From contig NZ_FXTJ01000002.1 of NCBI RefSeq assembly GCF_900182545.1, forward strand, positions 707,571 to 771,570: a stretch of 64,000 bases of DNA. Direction: 5' to 3'. A program made the position numbers and the translations under genes. Below the pieces are notes generated by a model. It searched no databases. It was given only the letters and a program-made list of their open reading frames with translations, and was not told the origin of the DNA. Position 1 is the first letter of the stretch. The number at the start of each line of letters is the position of its first letter. This document shows positions 9,079-19,045 of this stretch, one piece after another. Source of the DNA: Geodermatophilus aquaeductus. GTDB lineage: Bacteria > Actinomycetota > Actinomycetes > Mycobacteriales > Geodermatophilaceae.

Positions 9079-9136
9079 GGCCCTGCTGCAGGGCCCCGTC
9101 GCGAGCCTGCGAGCGGTGGGGGGCAGCAGGGTCCTT
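9079..9136. repeat. Dispersed palindromic element between dacB and metalloprotease gene
   Basis: The ends are inverted: GGCCCTGCTGC at one end, GCAGCAGGGTCC at the other. Between them is a CTCGCAGGCTCGCGA centre (minus strand). It is a relative of the element inside folB and lies 2 bases beyond the dacB stop. It may also act as a terminator. Confidence 0.7.
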
Positions 9137-9138
9137 GC

Positions 9139-10605
9139 TCAACGGCATCCGCAGCCGGCCAGCGCGGCCGCCACGGCGTCGAGGGCGGCCTCCTCCGGCC
9201 CGCCGCCGCCGATGGTGCCGTTGGCCACCAGCGCGTAGGCCAGCAGCCGCCCGTCGGCGGTCACCACGGTCCCGGCCAGGGCGTGCACGCCGAGCAGGGT
9301 GCCGGTCTTGCCGCGGACGGCGCCGGGCGCGGTGGCGGGGTCCGCGTCGCCCCGGTCGGCGAGGGTGCCGTCGTACCCGGCCACGGCCAGGCCCGAGACC
9401 ACGGCCGAGGTGCCGTCCAGCGAGCCGTCGGCGGCACCGGCGAGCACGTCGGCGAGGACGGCGGGGGTCACCAGGTCCAGCCGGGACAGCCCACTGCCGT
9501 CGCGCAGCTCGACCTCCGAGGTGTCGATGCCGGCGTCGGCGAGCGCGTCGGTGACCGCCTGCGCGGACCCGTCGAAGGTGGCCGGCAGGCCGCGGGCGAG
9601 GGCCACGTGGCGGGCCAGCGAGTCGGCCAGCAGGTTGTCCGACTGCGACAGCGCCTGCTCCACCAGCCGCGCGACGGGCGCCGAGCGGACGGTGCCCAGC
9701 GTCGCGGCGCCGTCGGGGGTCTCGCCCAGCTCGACGGTCGCGCCGGGGACGCCGAGCGCCTCGGCCAGCGCCCGCCCCGCGTCGGTGCCCGGCGCGCCGC
9801 TGCGGGCGTTCTCCCCCGGGGTCACCCGCGCGCCGTCGACCGCAGCGGCGGTGACGGGGGCGGCGTAGCTCGACGGCGCGTCCTCCGGACCCCAGCCCTC
9901 CGCGGTCAGCGGCCCCTCGAACAGCGAGGTGTCGACGACGACCCGGCTCACGGTCGTGCCCTGCGGCAGCGCGGCCTGCACCTGCGCGGCGAGGTCGGCC
10001 ACGGTCGCCGCCCCCGGGTAGGTCAGCGACGGGCTGGTCGTCGACAGGGTCGGGTCCCCGCCGCCGACCAGCACGACCTCGTCCGGCGTGGCCCCGGCGA
10101 CGACCGTCGTCTCCAGCGTGTCGTCGGGGTCGAGGGTGGTGAGCGCGGCGACGGCGGTCAGCAGCTTGGCCGTCGACGCCGGCGTCACGGGCTCGTCGGC
10201 GTCCTGGTCGAAGAGGGTCTCCCCGGCGGCGACGTCGACCACCTCGGCGCTCAGGCCGCCGGCCAGCGCGGGCGTCGCCAGCAGCGGGCCGAGCGCGGCC
10301 GAGAGCGCGGCGGGGTCGGGCGCGGGGGCGTCGGAGGACAGCGCGGCGAGCACGGGCGAGGGCTCGCCGACGTCGGGGAGCTCCGCGGTGGGCCCGGCGG
10401 CGGTGCCCCCGGTGCCGCCCGTGCCGTCGTCGTCGCGGCCGAGGAACACGACCCCGCCGACGACCAGGGCGGCGACCACGAGGAGCGCCAGGACGCCGCC
10501 GACGATGCGCCGACGCAGCCGCCGGTAGCTCGGCGTGACGCTGCTCGACCCGCTCGCCGCGATGGTGCCCACCCCCCGGAAGAGCCCCCCGGGGCGGACC
10601 TGCAC
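9139..10605 (-). CDS. dacB: D-alanyl-D-alanine carboxypeptidase/endopeptidase (PBP4 class)
   Basis: This enzyme trims pentapeptide stems or cross-links in peptidoglycan. A membrane anchor follows a basic stretch (RRLRRR) at about residues 35-55. A Gly/Thr-rich linker leads to the penicillin-binding domain. The three catalytic motifs are present: STAK (serine nucleophile), SDN (in SQSDNLLAD) and KTG (in GKTGTL). The 488-residue length fits the Dac/PBP4 family. The GTG at 10605 is assumed; a later GTG (VTPSYRR) would keep the anchor and is equally possible. It is divergent from ppa, with 36 bases between starts. Confidence 0.9.
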   Translation of the reverse strand: MQVRPGGLFRGVGTIAASGSSSVTPSYRRLRRRIVGGVLALLVVAALVVGGVVFLGRDDDGTGGTGGTAAGPTAELPDVGEPSPVLAALSSDAPAPDPAALSAALGPLLATPALAGGLSAEVVDVAAGETLFDQDADEPVTPASTAKLLTAVAALTTLDPDDTLETTVVAGATPDEVVLVGGGDPTLSTTSPSLTYPGAATVADLAAQVQAALPQGTTVSRVVVDTSLFEGPLTAEGWGPEDAPSSYAAPVTAAAVDGARVTPGENARSGAPGTDAGRALAEALGVPGATVELGETPDGAATLGTVRSAPVARLVEQALSQSDNLLADSLARHVALARGLPATFDGSAQAVTDALADAGIDTSEVELRDGSGLSRLDLVTPAVLADVLAGAADGSLDGTSAVVSGLAVAGYDGTLADRGDADPATAPGAVRGKTGTLLGVHALAGTVVTADGRLLAYALVANGTIGGGGPEEAALDAVAAALAGCGCR

Positions 10606-10629
10606 CGGTGGGCCTGATACCGGTGGGCC
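10604..10629. repeat. Direct repeat ACCGGTGGGCC between dacB and ppa
   Basis: ACCGGTGGGCC occurs twice (10604-10614 and 10619-10629), 15 bases apart, in the short divergent promoter region. It could be an operator or a chance duplication. Confidence 0.4.
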
Positions 10630-10641
10630 ACACTACGTGCC

Positions 10642-11133
10642 GTGCAGTTCGACGTGACGGTAGAGATCCCCAAGGGCCAGCGGAACAAGTACGAGCTGGA
10701 CCACGCCACCGGGCGCATCCGGCTCGACCGGATGCTGTTCACCTCGACCCGGTACCCGGCCGACTACGGGTACATCGAGAACACCCTCGGTCAGGACGGT
10801 GATCCGCTCGACGCCCTGGTGCTCCTCGAGGAGCCGACCTTCCCCGGGTGCCTGATCACCTGCCGGGCCATCGGCATGTTCCGGATGACCGACGAGGCGG
10901 GTGGCGACGACAAGGTCCTCACCGTCCCGGCCACCGACCCCCGCATGGCCCACCTCCAGGACATCACCGACGTCTCGGAGTTCGACCGGCTGGAGATCCA
11001 GCACTTCTTCGAGACCTACAAGGACCTCGAGCCGGGCAAGTCGGTCGAGGGCGCCAACTGGGTCGGCCGCGCCGAGGCGCAGGCCGAGATCGAGGCCTCC
11101 ATCAAGCGGGCCCAGGAGGCCGGCGGCCACTGA
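10642..11133 (+). CDS. ppa: Inorganic pyrophosphatase, soluble family I
   Basis: Ppa hydrolyses the pyrophosphate released by biosynthetic reactions and works in the cytoplasm with magnesium. The family signature [10 protein letters not shown] is present near residue 53, and [18 protein letters not shown] is typical. At 163 residues it has the usual bacterial length. The GTG start gives the normal N-terminus ([17 protein letters not shown]). The window also encodes a membrane proton-pumping pyrophosphatase at 24.9-27.2 kb, so pyrophosphate has two fates here. A strong hairpin follows the gene. Confidence 0.96.
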   Translation: MQFDVTVEIPKGQRNKYELDHATGRIRLDRMLFTSTRYPADYGYIENTLGQDGDPLDALVLLEEPTFPGCLITCRAIGMFRMTDEAGGDDKVLTVPATDPRMAHLQDITDVSEFDRLEIQHFFETYKDLEPGKSVEGANWVGRAEAQAEIEASIKRAQEAGGH

Positions 11134-11173
11134 GCCCCCTCCCTGCGGCCCTCCCGAGCGCACGACGGACGAC

Positions 11174-11212
11174 CGACGGCGGTGCACCCCACCCGGGGTC
11201 GCACCGCCGTCG
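11174..11212. terminator. Bidirectional hairpin terminator between ppa and methyltransferase
   Basis: A 12-base perfect stem (CGACGGCGGTGC / GCACCGCCGTCG) encloses a second 5-base stem (ACCCC / GGGGT). It lies between two convergent genes. There is no long U-tract, as is usual in such GC-rich genomes. Confidence 0.7.
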
Positions 11213-11230
11213 TCGTCTCAGGCCCGCTCG

Positions 11231-11989
11231 TCAGCCACGCGTGTCGTGCAGGACGAGGGTCACGAAGCCGAGCTCGCCGCGGTAGCCCTCCAGCCACTGG
11301 CTCCGGTGCGTGCGGGCGGCCTCCAGGGCGGCGGCGCGCTCGGACCCGTCGGCCTCGGTGAGCGCCCACTCCGTCAGCGCGCCGGTCCGGCACCACTCGT
11401 ACTCGTCCCACTCGGTGAGCGTGGACAGGTGCGCGTAGCCGGGCTCGAAGTCGCAGCGCTGCACCTCGGCCAGCAGCCCCGGCAGGTCGGGCAGCTCGCC
11501 GGGCTCGGCGCCGAGGCCGGCCAGCGCCGCGTCGCTGGGGCCGGCCTCCCAGAAGCCGTCGCCGAAGAGCACCCGCCCGCCGGGGCGCAGCGAGCGACGG
11601 ACGGCGTCGAGGGTCCCGGCCGGGCCGCCGAAGACGTGCGTGGCCCCGATGCAGACGACGGCGTCGAACGGGCCGCCCTCCCAGGTGGCGGCGTCGGCCT
11701 GGACGAACTCCACGCGCCCCCGGAGACCGCCCATCGCGGCCCGGTCCCGTGCGGCGTCGAGGGCGGGCGCGGAGGTGTCCACGCCGACGCCGACCAGACC
11801 CGGCTGCGCGGCCAGCAGCGGGAGCAGCCAGGCGCCCTGGCCGCAGCCGAGGTCGAGCACCCGGCCGCGCAGGGGCGGGGCCAGGCGCTCGACGAGCCGG
11901 GCGAGGGCGTCGTCGGAGACCGGGGCGGCGACGGGGTGCCAGCGGTGTGCGACCGCGCTGACCACGGCCCTGTCCAGGGTGCTGTCCAC
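11231..11989 (-). CDS. Class I SAM-dependent methyltransferase
   Basis: This 252-residue protein has the SAM-binding motif VLDLGCGQGAW near residue 43. An acidic loop GVGVDTSAPALDAARDRA follows, then post-motif FDAVVCIGATHVFGG. Its substrate cannot be told from sequence. It lies 26 bases after the UvrA-like gene and is probably the last gene of the AraC-VOC-UvrA2 set. The GTG at 11989 is chosen for length and position; no strong ribosome site is visible. Acidic residues in the C-terminal half (EWDEYEW) recall small-molecule methyltransferases. Confidence 0.8.
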   Translation of the reverse strand: MDSTLDRAVVSAVAHRWHPVAAPVSDDALARLVERLAPPLRGRVLDLGCGQGAWLLPLLAAQPGLVGVGVDTSAPALDAARDRAAMGGLRGRVEFVQADAATWEGGPFDAVVCIGATHVFGGPAGTLDAVRRSLRPGGRVLFGDGFWEAGPSDAALAGLGAEPGELPDLPGLLAEVQRCDFEPGYAHLSTLTEWDEYEWCRTGALTEWALTEADGSERAAALEAARTHRSQWLEGYRGELGFVTLVLHDTRG

Positions 11990-12015
11990 CCGCGCATCCT
12001 GGCCGACGGAGCCGG

Positions 12016-14408
<2,393 letters not shown>

Positions 14409-14409
<1 letters not shown>

Positions 14410-14472
14410 CGTCTCTCCATCCGGTCGTCTCTCCATCCGGTCGTCTCTCCAGCCGGTCGTCTGTCCATCGGG
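14409..14472. repeat. Four tandem 16-base repeats at the uvrA2 ribosome-binding region
   Basis: The unit TCGTCTCTCCATCCGG is repeated four times without gaps. Units 1 and 2 are exact, and units 3 and 4 each have one or two changes. Read on the coding strand, each unit carries GGAGAGACGA, so the ribosome-binding sequence itself is duplicated. The first unit touches the start codon. Confidence 0.85.
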
Positions 14473-14510
14473 GAGGCGCCGCCGTCGTCGGCGCGGTCGC
14501 TGGGGGCGGG

Positions 14511-14921
14511 TCAGGCCAGCTCGTTGATGCGGAGCAGGTTGCCGGCGGGGTCGCGGACGGCGCAGTCGCGGAGGCCGTAGGGCTGCTCGGTCGGCTCCTG
14601 GACGACGTCGGCGCCGCGGGCGACCAGCCGCTCGAAGGTGCCGTCGAGGTCCGCCGTGGCCAGGACGAGCATCGCGTAGGTGCCCTTGGCCATCATCTCG
14701 GTGACGACGCGGCGCTCCTCGTCGCTGGTGCCGGGGTCGACCGCCGGCGGGTGCAGGACGACGGCGGTACCGGCACCACCGGCGGGGCCGACGGTGATCC
14801 AGCGCATCCGGCCGGAGCCGACGTCGAGGCGCACCTCGAAGCCGAGGACGTCGCGGTAGAAGGCCAGCGAGGCCTCCGCGTCGTCGTGCGGGAGGAAGGT
14901 CGAGGCGATGGTGAGGTCCAT
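14511..14921 (-). CDS. VOC family (glyoxalase/bleomycin-resistance fold) protein
   Basis: This 136-residue protein shows the VOC pattern: FLPHDDAEASLAFYRDVLGFEVRLD at the N-terminus and YGLRDCAVRDPAGNLLRINE at the C-terminus. VOC proteins bind a metal or small molecule and act as dioxygenases, isomerases or drug-sequestering proteins. The exact reaction here is unknown. The AraC-like gene ends 5 bases upstream. The ATG at 14921 is supported by a TAGCGT hexamer 7 bases before it, which suggests a leaderless promoter within the regulator gene. Together with the UvrA2-like protein it may form a chemical-defence set. Confidence 0.85.
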   Translation of the reverse strand: MDLTIASTFLPHDDAEASLAFYRDVLGFEVRLDVGSGRMRWITVGPAGGAGTAVVLHPPAVDPGTSDEERRVVTEMMAKGTYAMLVLATADLDGTFERLVARGADVVQEPTEQPYGLRDCAVRDPAGNLLRINELA

Positions 14922-14926
14922 GGCGG

Positions 14927-15373
14927 TCACGCTAGGGACGGCGCCGTGACCGGCGCTTCTCGATTCCTGACCGGTCGGGTGACCTGCTTGGCCACGCACG
15001 CCGGGAGGCCCGCGGAGGCCTGCGCCGCCAGCCGCCGGTAGGTGCTCGGCGGCATCCCGACGAGCTCGGTGAAGCGGGTGCTGAAGGTGCCCAGCGACGA
15101 GCAGCCGACCGCGAAGCAGACCTCGGTGACGCTGAGGTGGCCCATCCGCAGCAGGGCCATCGCGCGCTCGATGCGCCGGGTCATCAGGTAGCTGTAGGGC
15201 GACTCGCCGTACGCCGCCTTGAACTCGCGGCTGAGGTGGCCGGCCGACACGTGCACGCCGCGGGCGAGCGCCTCGACGTCGAGCGGCTGGGCGTACTCCC
15301 GGTCGATCCGATCGCGGACGCGGCGCAGCCGCGCGAGGTCACGCAGGCGCTGGTCGGCCGCGCTGCTGGTCAC
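14927..15373 (-). CDS. AraC family transcriptional regulator (DNA-binding domain only)
   Basis: At 148 residues the protein is essentially one AraC-type double helix-turn-helix: LDVEALARGVHVSAGHLSREFKAAYG then VTEVCFAVGCSSLGTFSTRFTELVG. No ligand-sensing domain is attached. It probably controls the adjacent VOC gene, a pairing common in actinobacteria. The start is GTG at 15373. The tail beyond residue 115 is Ala/Arg-rich. Confidence 0.85.
   Translation of the reverse strand: MTSSAADQRLRDLARLRRVRDRIDREYAQPLDVEALARGVHVSAGHLSREFKAAYGESPYSYLMTRRIERAMALLRMGHLSVTEVCFAVGCSSLGTFSTRFTELVGMPPSTYRRLAAQASAGLPACVAKQVTRPVRNREAPVTAPSLA
14929..14934 (-). promoter_or_regulatory. Likely -10 element (VOC gene)
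   Basis: TAGCGT on the minus strand lies 7 bases upstream of the VOC ATG and inside the last codons of the AraC-like gene. Confidence 0.45.
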
Positions 15374-15431
15374 CGGCGGATCGTGCCACGGACCGGCGAC
15401 GTTCCCGGGTGACGGGACACGGGAGAGTGAG

Positions 15432-15504
15432 AGCCGCCTGTCGGAATCGAACCGACGACCTTCTCATTACGAGTGAGATGCTCTACCGACTGAGCTAAGG
15501 CGGC
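15432..15504 (-). tRNA. tRNA-Thr (anticodon CGT)
   Basis: The minus strand folds as a tRNA. The 7-base acceptor stem is GCCGCCT / AGGCGGC, and the D arm contains TTAGCTCAGTCGGTAGAGC. The anticodon stem is TCTCA / TGAGA with loop CTCGTAA, giving anticodon CGT. The T arm contains GGTTCGATTCC. CGT reads ACG threonine codons, which are common in this GC-rich genome. No encoded CCA is seen. Confidence 0.97.
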
Positions 15505-15561
15505 GGGCGTGCGGGGAACAGCGTACGACACCGCCGTCCGCGCCCCGCGCAGGCCCGGCGG

Positions 15562-16722
15562 TCAGGCCGCGGGGAGGCGGAGGGCCACGGTGAGCGCCTC
15601 GACGGCGATCTGCGGCTTCACGTTCTGCTCCAGCGCGGTCCGGCAGGCCAGCACCGCGTCGATCCGCCGCAGCGCACCCTCGGCACCGATCCGGCGGGCC
15701 AGCTCCTCGGCGTCCTGCCGCCGGTCGGGGTGCGACAGCACCGGGGTCTGCTCCCCCGCCGCGGCCAGCACCAGCGCGTCGCGGTAGAGCCCGGCGAGGT
15801 CGACCAGGGCCCGGTCCAGCGAGTCGCGGCCCAGCCGGGTGGCGCGGCTCTTCTGCCGCTTCTCCAGGTCCTTGAGGACGCCGGCGCCGCCCCGGCTGGC
15901 GGCGACGCCCGGCCCGCGCGCGCCCACGCCGAGGCTGGTCTTGACCGCCTCGGTCTCGGCGCCGTCGAGGACGGCGGTGGTCCGGTCGGACTCCTCCTTC
16001 GCCGAGCTGACCAGGTCGTCGGCGGCGTTGAGGCAGGCGGCCAGGGAGACCAGGGACAGCGGGACGTCGAGTACGGCCTTGCGGGCCAGCCGGGCGCCCT
16101 CGTCGCGGGCTAGGTGCCGGGCGCGCCCGACGTGCCCGCCGGCCGCGCCCGCCGCCCACGCCGCCAGCGCCGGGTCGATCCCGTCGCGGCGCACCAGCAC
16201 GTCGGCGACGGCGTCGACCGGCGGCGTCCGCAGGCCCACCACGCGGCAGCGCGAGCGGATGGTGACCGGCACGTCGTCGGGGTGCAGGCTGGGCGCGCAG
16301 AGCAGGAAGACCGTCCGCGGCGGCGGTTCCTCGATCATCTTGAGCACGGCGTTGGACGCCTGCTCGGTCATGCGGTCGGCGTCCTCGACCACCACGACCT
16401 GCCAGCGGCCCTGCGACGGCGCCCGGCCGGCCAGGCGCACCAGCTCGCGGGCCTCGGTGACGCCGATCGACAGCCCCTCGGGGACGACGGTGGCGACGTC
16501 GGCGTGGCTGCCGGCGAGCACCGTGCGGCACTGGTGGCAGGTCCCGTCGCCGCCGTCGGGGCACTGCAGGGCGGCGGCGAAGGCGCGCGCGGCCACCGAC
16601 CGGCCCGACCCCGGCGGCCCGGTGAACAGCCAGGCGTGGGTCATCGCCGTGGGGTCGGCGACGGCGGCCTGCAGCTCCGCGACGACCGCGGGCTGGCCGA
16701 TGACCTGCGTCCAGACGCTCAC
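15562..16722 (-). CDS. holB: DNA polymerase III delta' subunit
   Basis: Delta' is part of the clamp loader that places the sliding clamp on DNA. The 386-residue protein has an AAA+ fold with a modified P-loop, GPPGSGRSV. Arg replaces the catalytic Lys, as expected for a non-hydrolysing delta' subunit. A cysteine cluster CPDGGDGTCHQC follows, probably binding zinc. The sensor/Arg-finger segment IRSRCRVV is near residue 155. The GTG start overlaps the tmk stop by 4 bases; tmk-holB is a conserved pair. Confidence 0.93.
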   Translation of the reverse strand: MSVWTQVIGQPAVVAELQAAVADPTAMTHAWLFTGPPGSGRSVAARAFAAALQCPDGGDGTCHQCRTVLAGSHADVATVVPEGLSIGVTEARELVRLAGRAPSQGRWQVVVVEDADRMTEQASNAVLKMIEEPPPRTVFLLCAPSLHPDDVPVTIRSRCRVVGLRTPPVDAVADVLVRRDGIDPALAAWAAGAAGGHVGRARHLARDEGARLARKAVLDVPLSLVSLAACLNAADDLVSSAKEESDRTTAVLDGAETEAVKTSLGVGARGPGVAASRGGAGVLKDLEKRQKSRATRLGRDSLDRALVDLAGLYRDALVLAAAGEQTPVLSHPDRRQDAEELARRIGAEGALRRIDAVLACRTALEQNVKPQIAVEALTVALRLPAA

Positions 16723-17357
16723 GCGACCCTGCCCGGGAGCAGCGCCGCGACCCGCTCGCGGACGGCGTCGGCGAGGTCGTCGGCGGGGCGCTGGGCGTCG
16801 AGCACGAGGTAGCGCGCGGGCTCGGCGGCCGCGAGGTCGCGGAAGGTGGCACGGACCCGCTCGTGGAACTCCACCGATTCCGACTCCAGTCGGTCGGCGG
16901 CCGCCCGGCCGCGGGCGCGGGCGAGACCCGCCTCGGGCGGCAGGTCCAGCAGCACGGTCAGGTCGGGCACGAGCCCACCGGTGGCCCACTGCGACAGCCG
17001 CCGGACCTCCTCGAGGGCGAGGGCGCGCCCGGCGCCCTGGTAGGCCAGCGAGCTGTCCACGTACCGGTCGGTGACGACCACCTCGCCGGCGTCGAGCGCC
17101 GGGCGGACGACGGTGTCGACGTGGTGGGCGCGGTCGGCGGCGTAGAGCAGCGCCTCGGCGCGCGGCGAGAGGCCGGTGGAGGCCGGATCGAGCAGCAGCG
17201 CGCGGATGCGGGCGCCGGGCGCCGTGCCGCCGGGCTCGTGGGTGACCCGCGCGGGCACCTCGACCAGCCCCAGCCAGTCGAACAGCCGGCGCACCTGGGT
17301 GGACTTGCCGGCTCCCTCCCCACCCTCGAAGGCGACGAACAGGCCGCGGCCGGGCAC
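16719..17357 (-). CDS. tmk: Thymidylate kinase
   Basis: Tmk phosphorylates dTMP to dTDP. The P-loop EGGEGAGKST starts at about residue 11. The DRYVDSSLAYQGAGRAL segment carries the DR motif, and the LID region is ARGRAAADRLE. At 212 residues the length is normal. The start is GTG at 17357. It is coupled to holB by a 4-base overlap. The divergent trans-aconitate methyltransferase gene starts 109 bases upstream. Confidence 0.94.
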   Translation of the reverse strand: MPGRGLFVAFEGGEGAGKSTQVRRLFDWLGLVEVPARVTHEPGGTAPGARIRALLLDPASTGLSPRAEALLYAADRAHHVDTVVRPALDAGEVVVTDRYVDSSLAYQGAGRALALEEVRRLSQWATGGLVPDLTVLLDLPPEAGLARARGRAAADRLESESVEFHERVRATFRDLAAAEPARYLVLDAQRPADDLADAVRERVAALLPGRVA

Positions 17358-17454
17358 GCGGGCGGAGGCGTCGATCGGGGGCTCCCGGGGGTGTTCGAGG
17401 AGAGGTGCGGCGGCCGGTCCACGGTACCGGCCGGGGCCGACACCCCCGCGGTCC

Positions 17455-17460
17455 TACGGT
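17455..17460 (+). promoter_or_regulatory. Likely -10 element (methyltransferase gene)
   Basis: TACGGT, 6 bases upstream of the GTG at 17467, with no Shine-Dalgarno between. This fits a leaderless promoter. Confidence 0.5.
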
Positions 17461-17466
17461 CGGCGG

Positions 17467-18252
17467 GTGACCGCCTGGGACCCCGCCACGTACCTCCGCT
17501 ACGCCGGCGAGCGGGCCCGGCCGTTCGCCGACCTGGTCGCCCGGGTGCACGCGGAGGCGCCCCGCGAGGTCGTCGACCTGGGTTGCGGCACCGGGGAGCC
17601 GGCCGCCGCGCTCGCGCAGCGGTGGCCGGGCGCGCGGGTCACCGGCGTCGACTCCTCGCCGGAGATGCTCGCCGCGGCGGCCGCGTACTCCGTTCCCGGG
17701 CGGGTGCGTTTCGTCCCCGGCGACGTCCGCGACTGGCGGCCCGACCGCCCGGTCGACGTCCTGGTGAGCAACGCGGTCCTGCACTGGGTGCCCGGGCACG
17801 CCGGCCTGCTGGCGCGGTGGGCCGCGGCGCTGGCGCCCGGCGGCTGGCTGGCGCTGCAGGTCCCCGGCAACTCCGGCGCCCCGACCCACCGGCTGCTCGC
17901 CGACCTGTGCACCGCACCGCGCTGGGGCGGCCGGCTCGCGGCCGCCGCTCCCCCGGCCGACCCGGTGCTCGCGCCGGCCGGCTACCTCGACGTCCTCACC
18001 AGGGCGGGGCTGGCGGCCGACGTCTGGGAGACCACCTACCTGCACGTGCTGCGCGGCCCCGACCCGGTGCTGGACTGGGTGCGCGGCACCGTGCTGCGGC
18101 CGGTCCTGGCCCTGCTCGGCGACGACGCCGCGGCGTTCACCTCCGAGTACGCCGCGGCGCTGCGGGCGGCCTATCCGGCGCAGCCCGACGGCACCACCGT
18201 GCTGCCGTTCCGCCGGGTGTTCGCCGTCGGCCACCGCCCGGAAAGTAGTTGA
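17467..18252 (+). CDS. tam: Trans-aconitate 2-methyltransferase family protein
   Basis: This 261-residue class I methyltransferase has VVDLGCGTGEPAAAL near residue 31, then GVDSSPEMLAAAAAY, and VLVSNAVLHWVPGHAGLL near residue 98. This pattern, together with the N-terminal WDPATYLRYAGERARPF, matches Tam. Tam methylates trans-aconitate, a spontaneous by-product that inhibits aconitase. The GTG start sits 6 bases after a TACGGT hexamer. The stop codon overlaps one of two direct repeats that precede the next gene. Confidence 0.85.
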   Translation: MTAWDPATYLRYAGERARPFADLVARVHAEAPREVVDLGCGTGEPAAALAQRWPGARVTGVDSSPEMLAAAAAYSVPGRVRFVPGDVRDWRPDRPVDVLVSNAVLHWVPGHAGLLARWAAALAPGGWLALQVPGNSGAPTHRLLADLCTAPRWGGRLAAAAPPADPVLAPAGYLDVLTRAGLAADVWETTYLHVLRGPDPVLDWVRGTVLRPVLALLGDDAAAFTSEYAAALRAAYPAQPDGTTVLPFRRVFAVGHRPESS

Positions 18253-18269
18253 CCACCTGGAAGTAGTTG
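18243..18269 (+). promoter_or_regulatory. Direct-repeat operator candidate AAGTAGTTG (x2)
   Basis: AAGTAGTTG occurs at 18243-18251 and 18261-18269, a period of 18 bases. It stands out as AT-rich in this context. It lies upstream of a membrane protein and winged-helix regulator pair, so it may be the binding site of that regulator. A TTGACC -35-like hexamer overlaps the first copy. Confidence 0.5.
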
Positions 18270-18302
18270 CCGCTCTGTCGCGCACCCGATCAGGAGGCAG
18301 CC

Positions 18303-18728
18303 ATGACCGCGCCCACGCCCGAGTCCGCCGCCGCGCTGCTCGCCGAGGCCGACGCCGCGCGGGTCCGCGACGGCGCGAGCCCGGCCGCGTCGGCCTTCCT
18401 CGTGACCCTCGGCTGCGCGAGCGCCGGCTTCTCCCTCGCCCAGCCGCTGGCCGGCAGCGAGCGCGGGGTGGGTGCCGCGGCGACGGTGTTCGCCCTCGCC
18501 GTCCTGGGTGCCACGGCGGCCCTGCTGGGCGGCCGCGGCACGACCCGGGCGGGGTTCTCGCCCCGGTTCGGCCTGGCGATGGGGCTGTGGGGCGCGGTGC
18601 TGGCCGTCGGGCTCGCGGTGAGGCTGACCGTGCCGGGGCTGGCCCACGACTGGTCGTGGTGGGCGCCGCTGGCGGTCGCCGTTGCGGCGCCCTGCCTGGT
18701 CGGGGCCTGGCGGGAGCGGCCCCGGTGA
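18303..18728 (+). CDS. Small four-helix membrane protein
   Basis: I do not recognise a named family. The 141-residue protein has a short helical N-terminus. Four hydrophobic segments follow at roughly residues 29-47, 60-78, 88-110 and 115-132. The ATG at 18303 has a clear AGGAGG ribosome-binding site. The gene overlaps the following winged-helix regulator by 4 bases. The pair therefore probably forms an autoregulated unit, a common actinobacterial arrangement of unknown function. Confidence 0.75.
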   Translation: MTAPTPESAAALLAEADAARVRDGASPAASAFLVTLGCASAGFSLAQPLAGSERGVGAAATVFALAVLGATAALLGGRGTTRAGFSPRFGLAMGLWGAVLAVGLAVRLTVPGLAHDWSWWAPLAVAVAAPCLVGAWRERPR

Positions 18729-19045
18729 CGGCGGCCGGGCACCCGCGGCACGCGCTCGACGAGGTCATCCACGCGCCGGTGCGCTTCTCGGTGATGGCCA
18801 CGCTCGCGGCGGCCGAGGAAGCGGAGTTCGGCTTCGTCCGCGACGGCGTGCAGGTCAGCGACTCGATGCTGTCGAGGACGGTGGCCACCCTGGAGCGGGC
18901 CGGCTACGTCGAGGTCCGCAAGGGCTACGTGGGCAAACGGCCGCGGACGTGGCTGCTGCTGTCCCGGGACGGCCGGCGGGCCTTCGACGCACACGTGGCG
19001 GCGCTGCGGGCGATCGCGGAGGGCCGAGCGCTCAGCGCGGGGTGA
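18725..19045 (+). CDS. Winged-helix transcriptional regulator
   Basis: This 106-residue protein is a single winged helix-turn-helix of the MarR/PadR-like kind. VRFSVMATLAAAEEAEFGFVRDG leads to VSDSMLSRTVATLERAGYVEVRKGYVGKRPRTWLLLS. The last part is the recognition helix and wing. The GTG start overlaps the membrane-protein stop (GTGA). It likely represses its own operon through the AAGTAGTTG repeats upstream. The 3' end overlaps the convergent methyltransferase gene by 14 bases. Confidence 0.85.
   Translation: MTAAGHPRHALDEVIHAPVRFSVMATLAAAEEAEFGFVRDGVQVSDSMLSRTVATLERAGYVEVRKGYVGKRPRTWLLLSRDGRRAFDAHVAALRAIAEGRALSAG

Noticed and set aside
16600..16630. HolB P-loop GPPGSGRS as a damaging mutation
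   Set aside because: Loss of the Walker Lys is normal in delta' subunits, which do not hydrolyse ATP.
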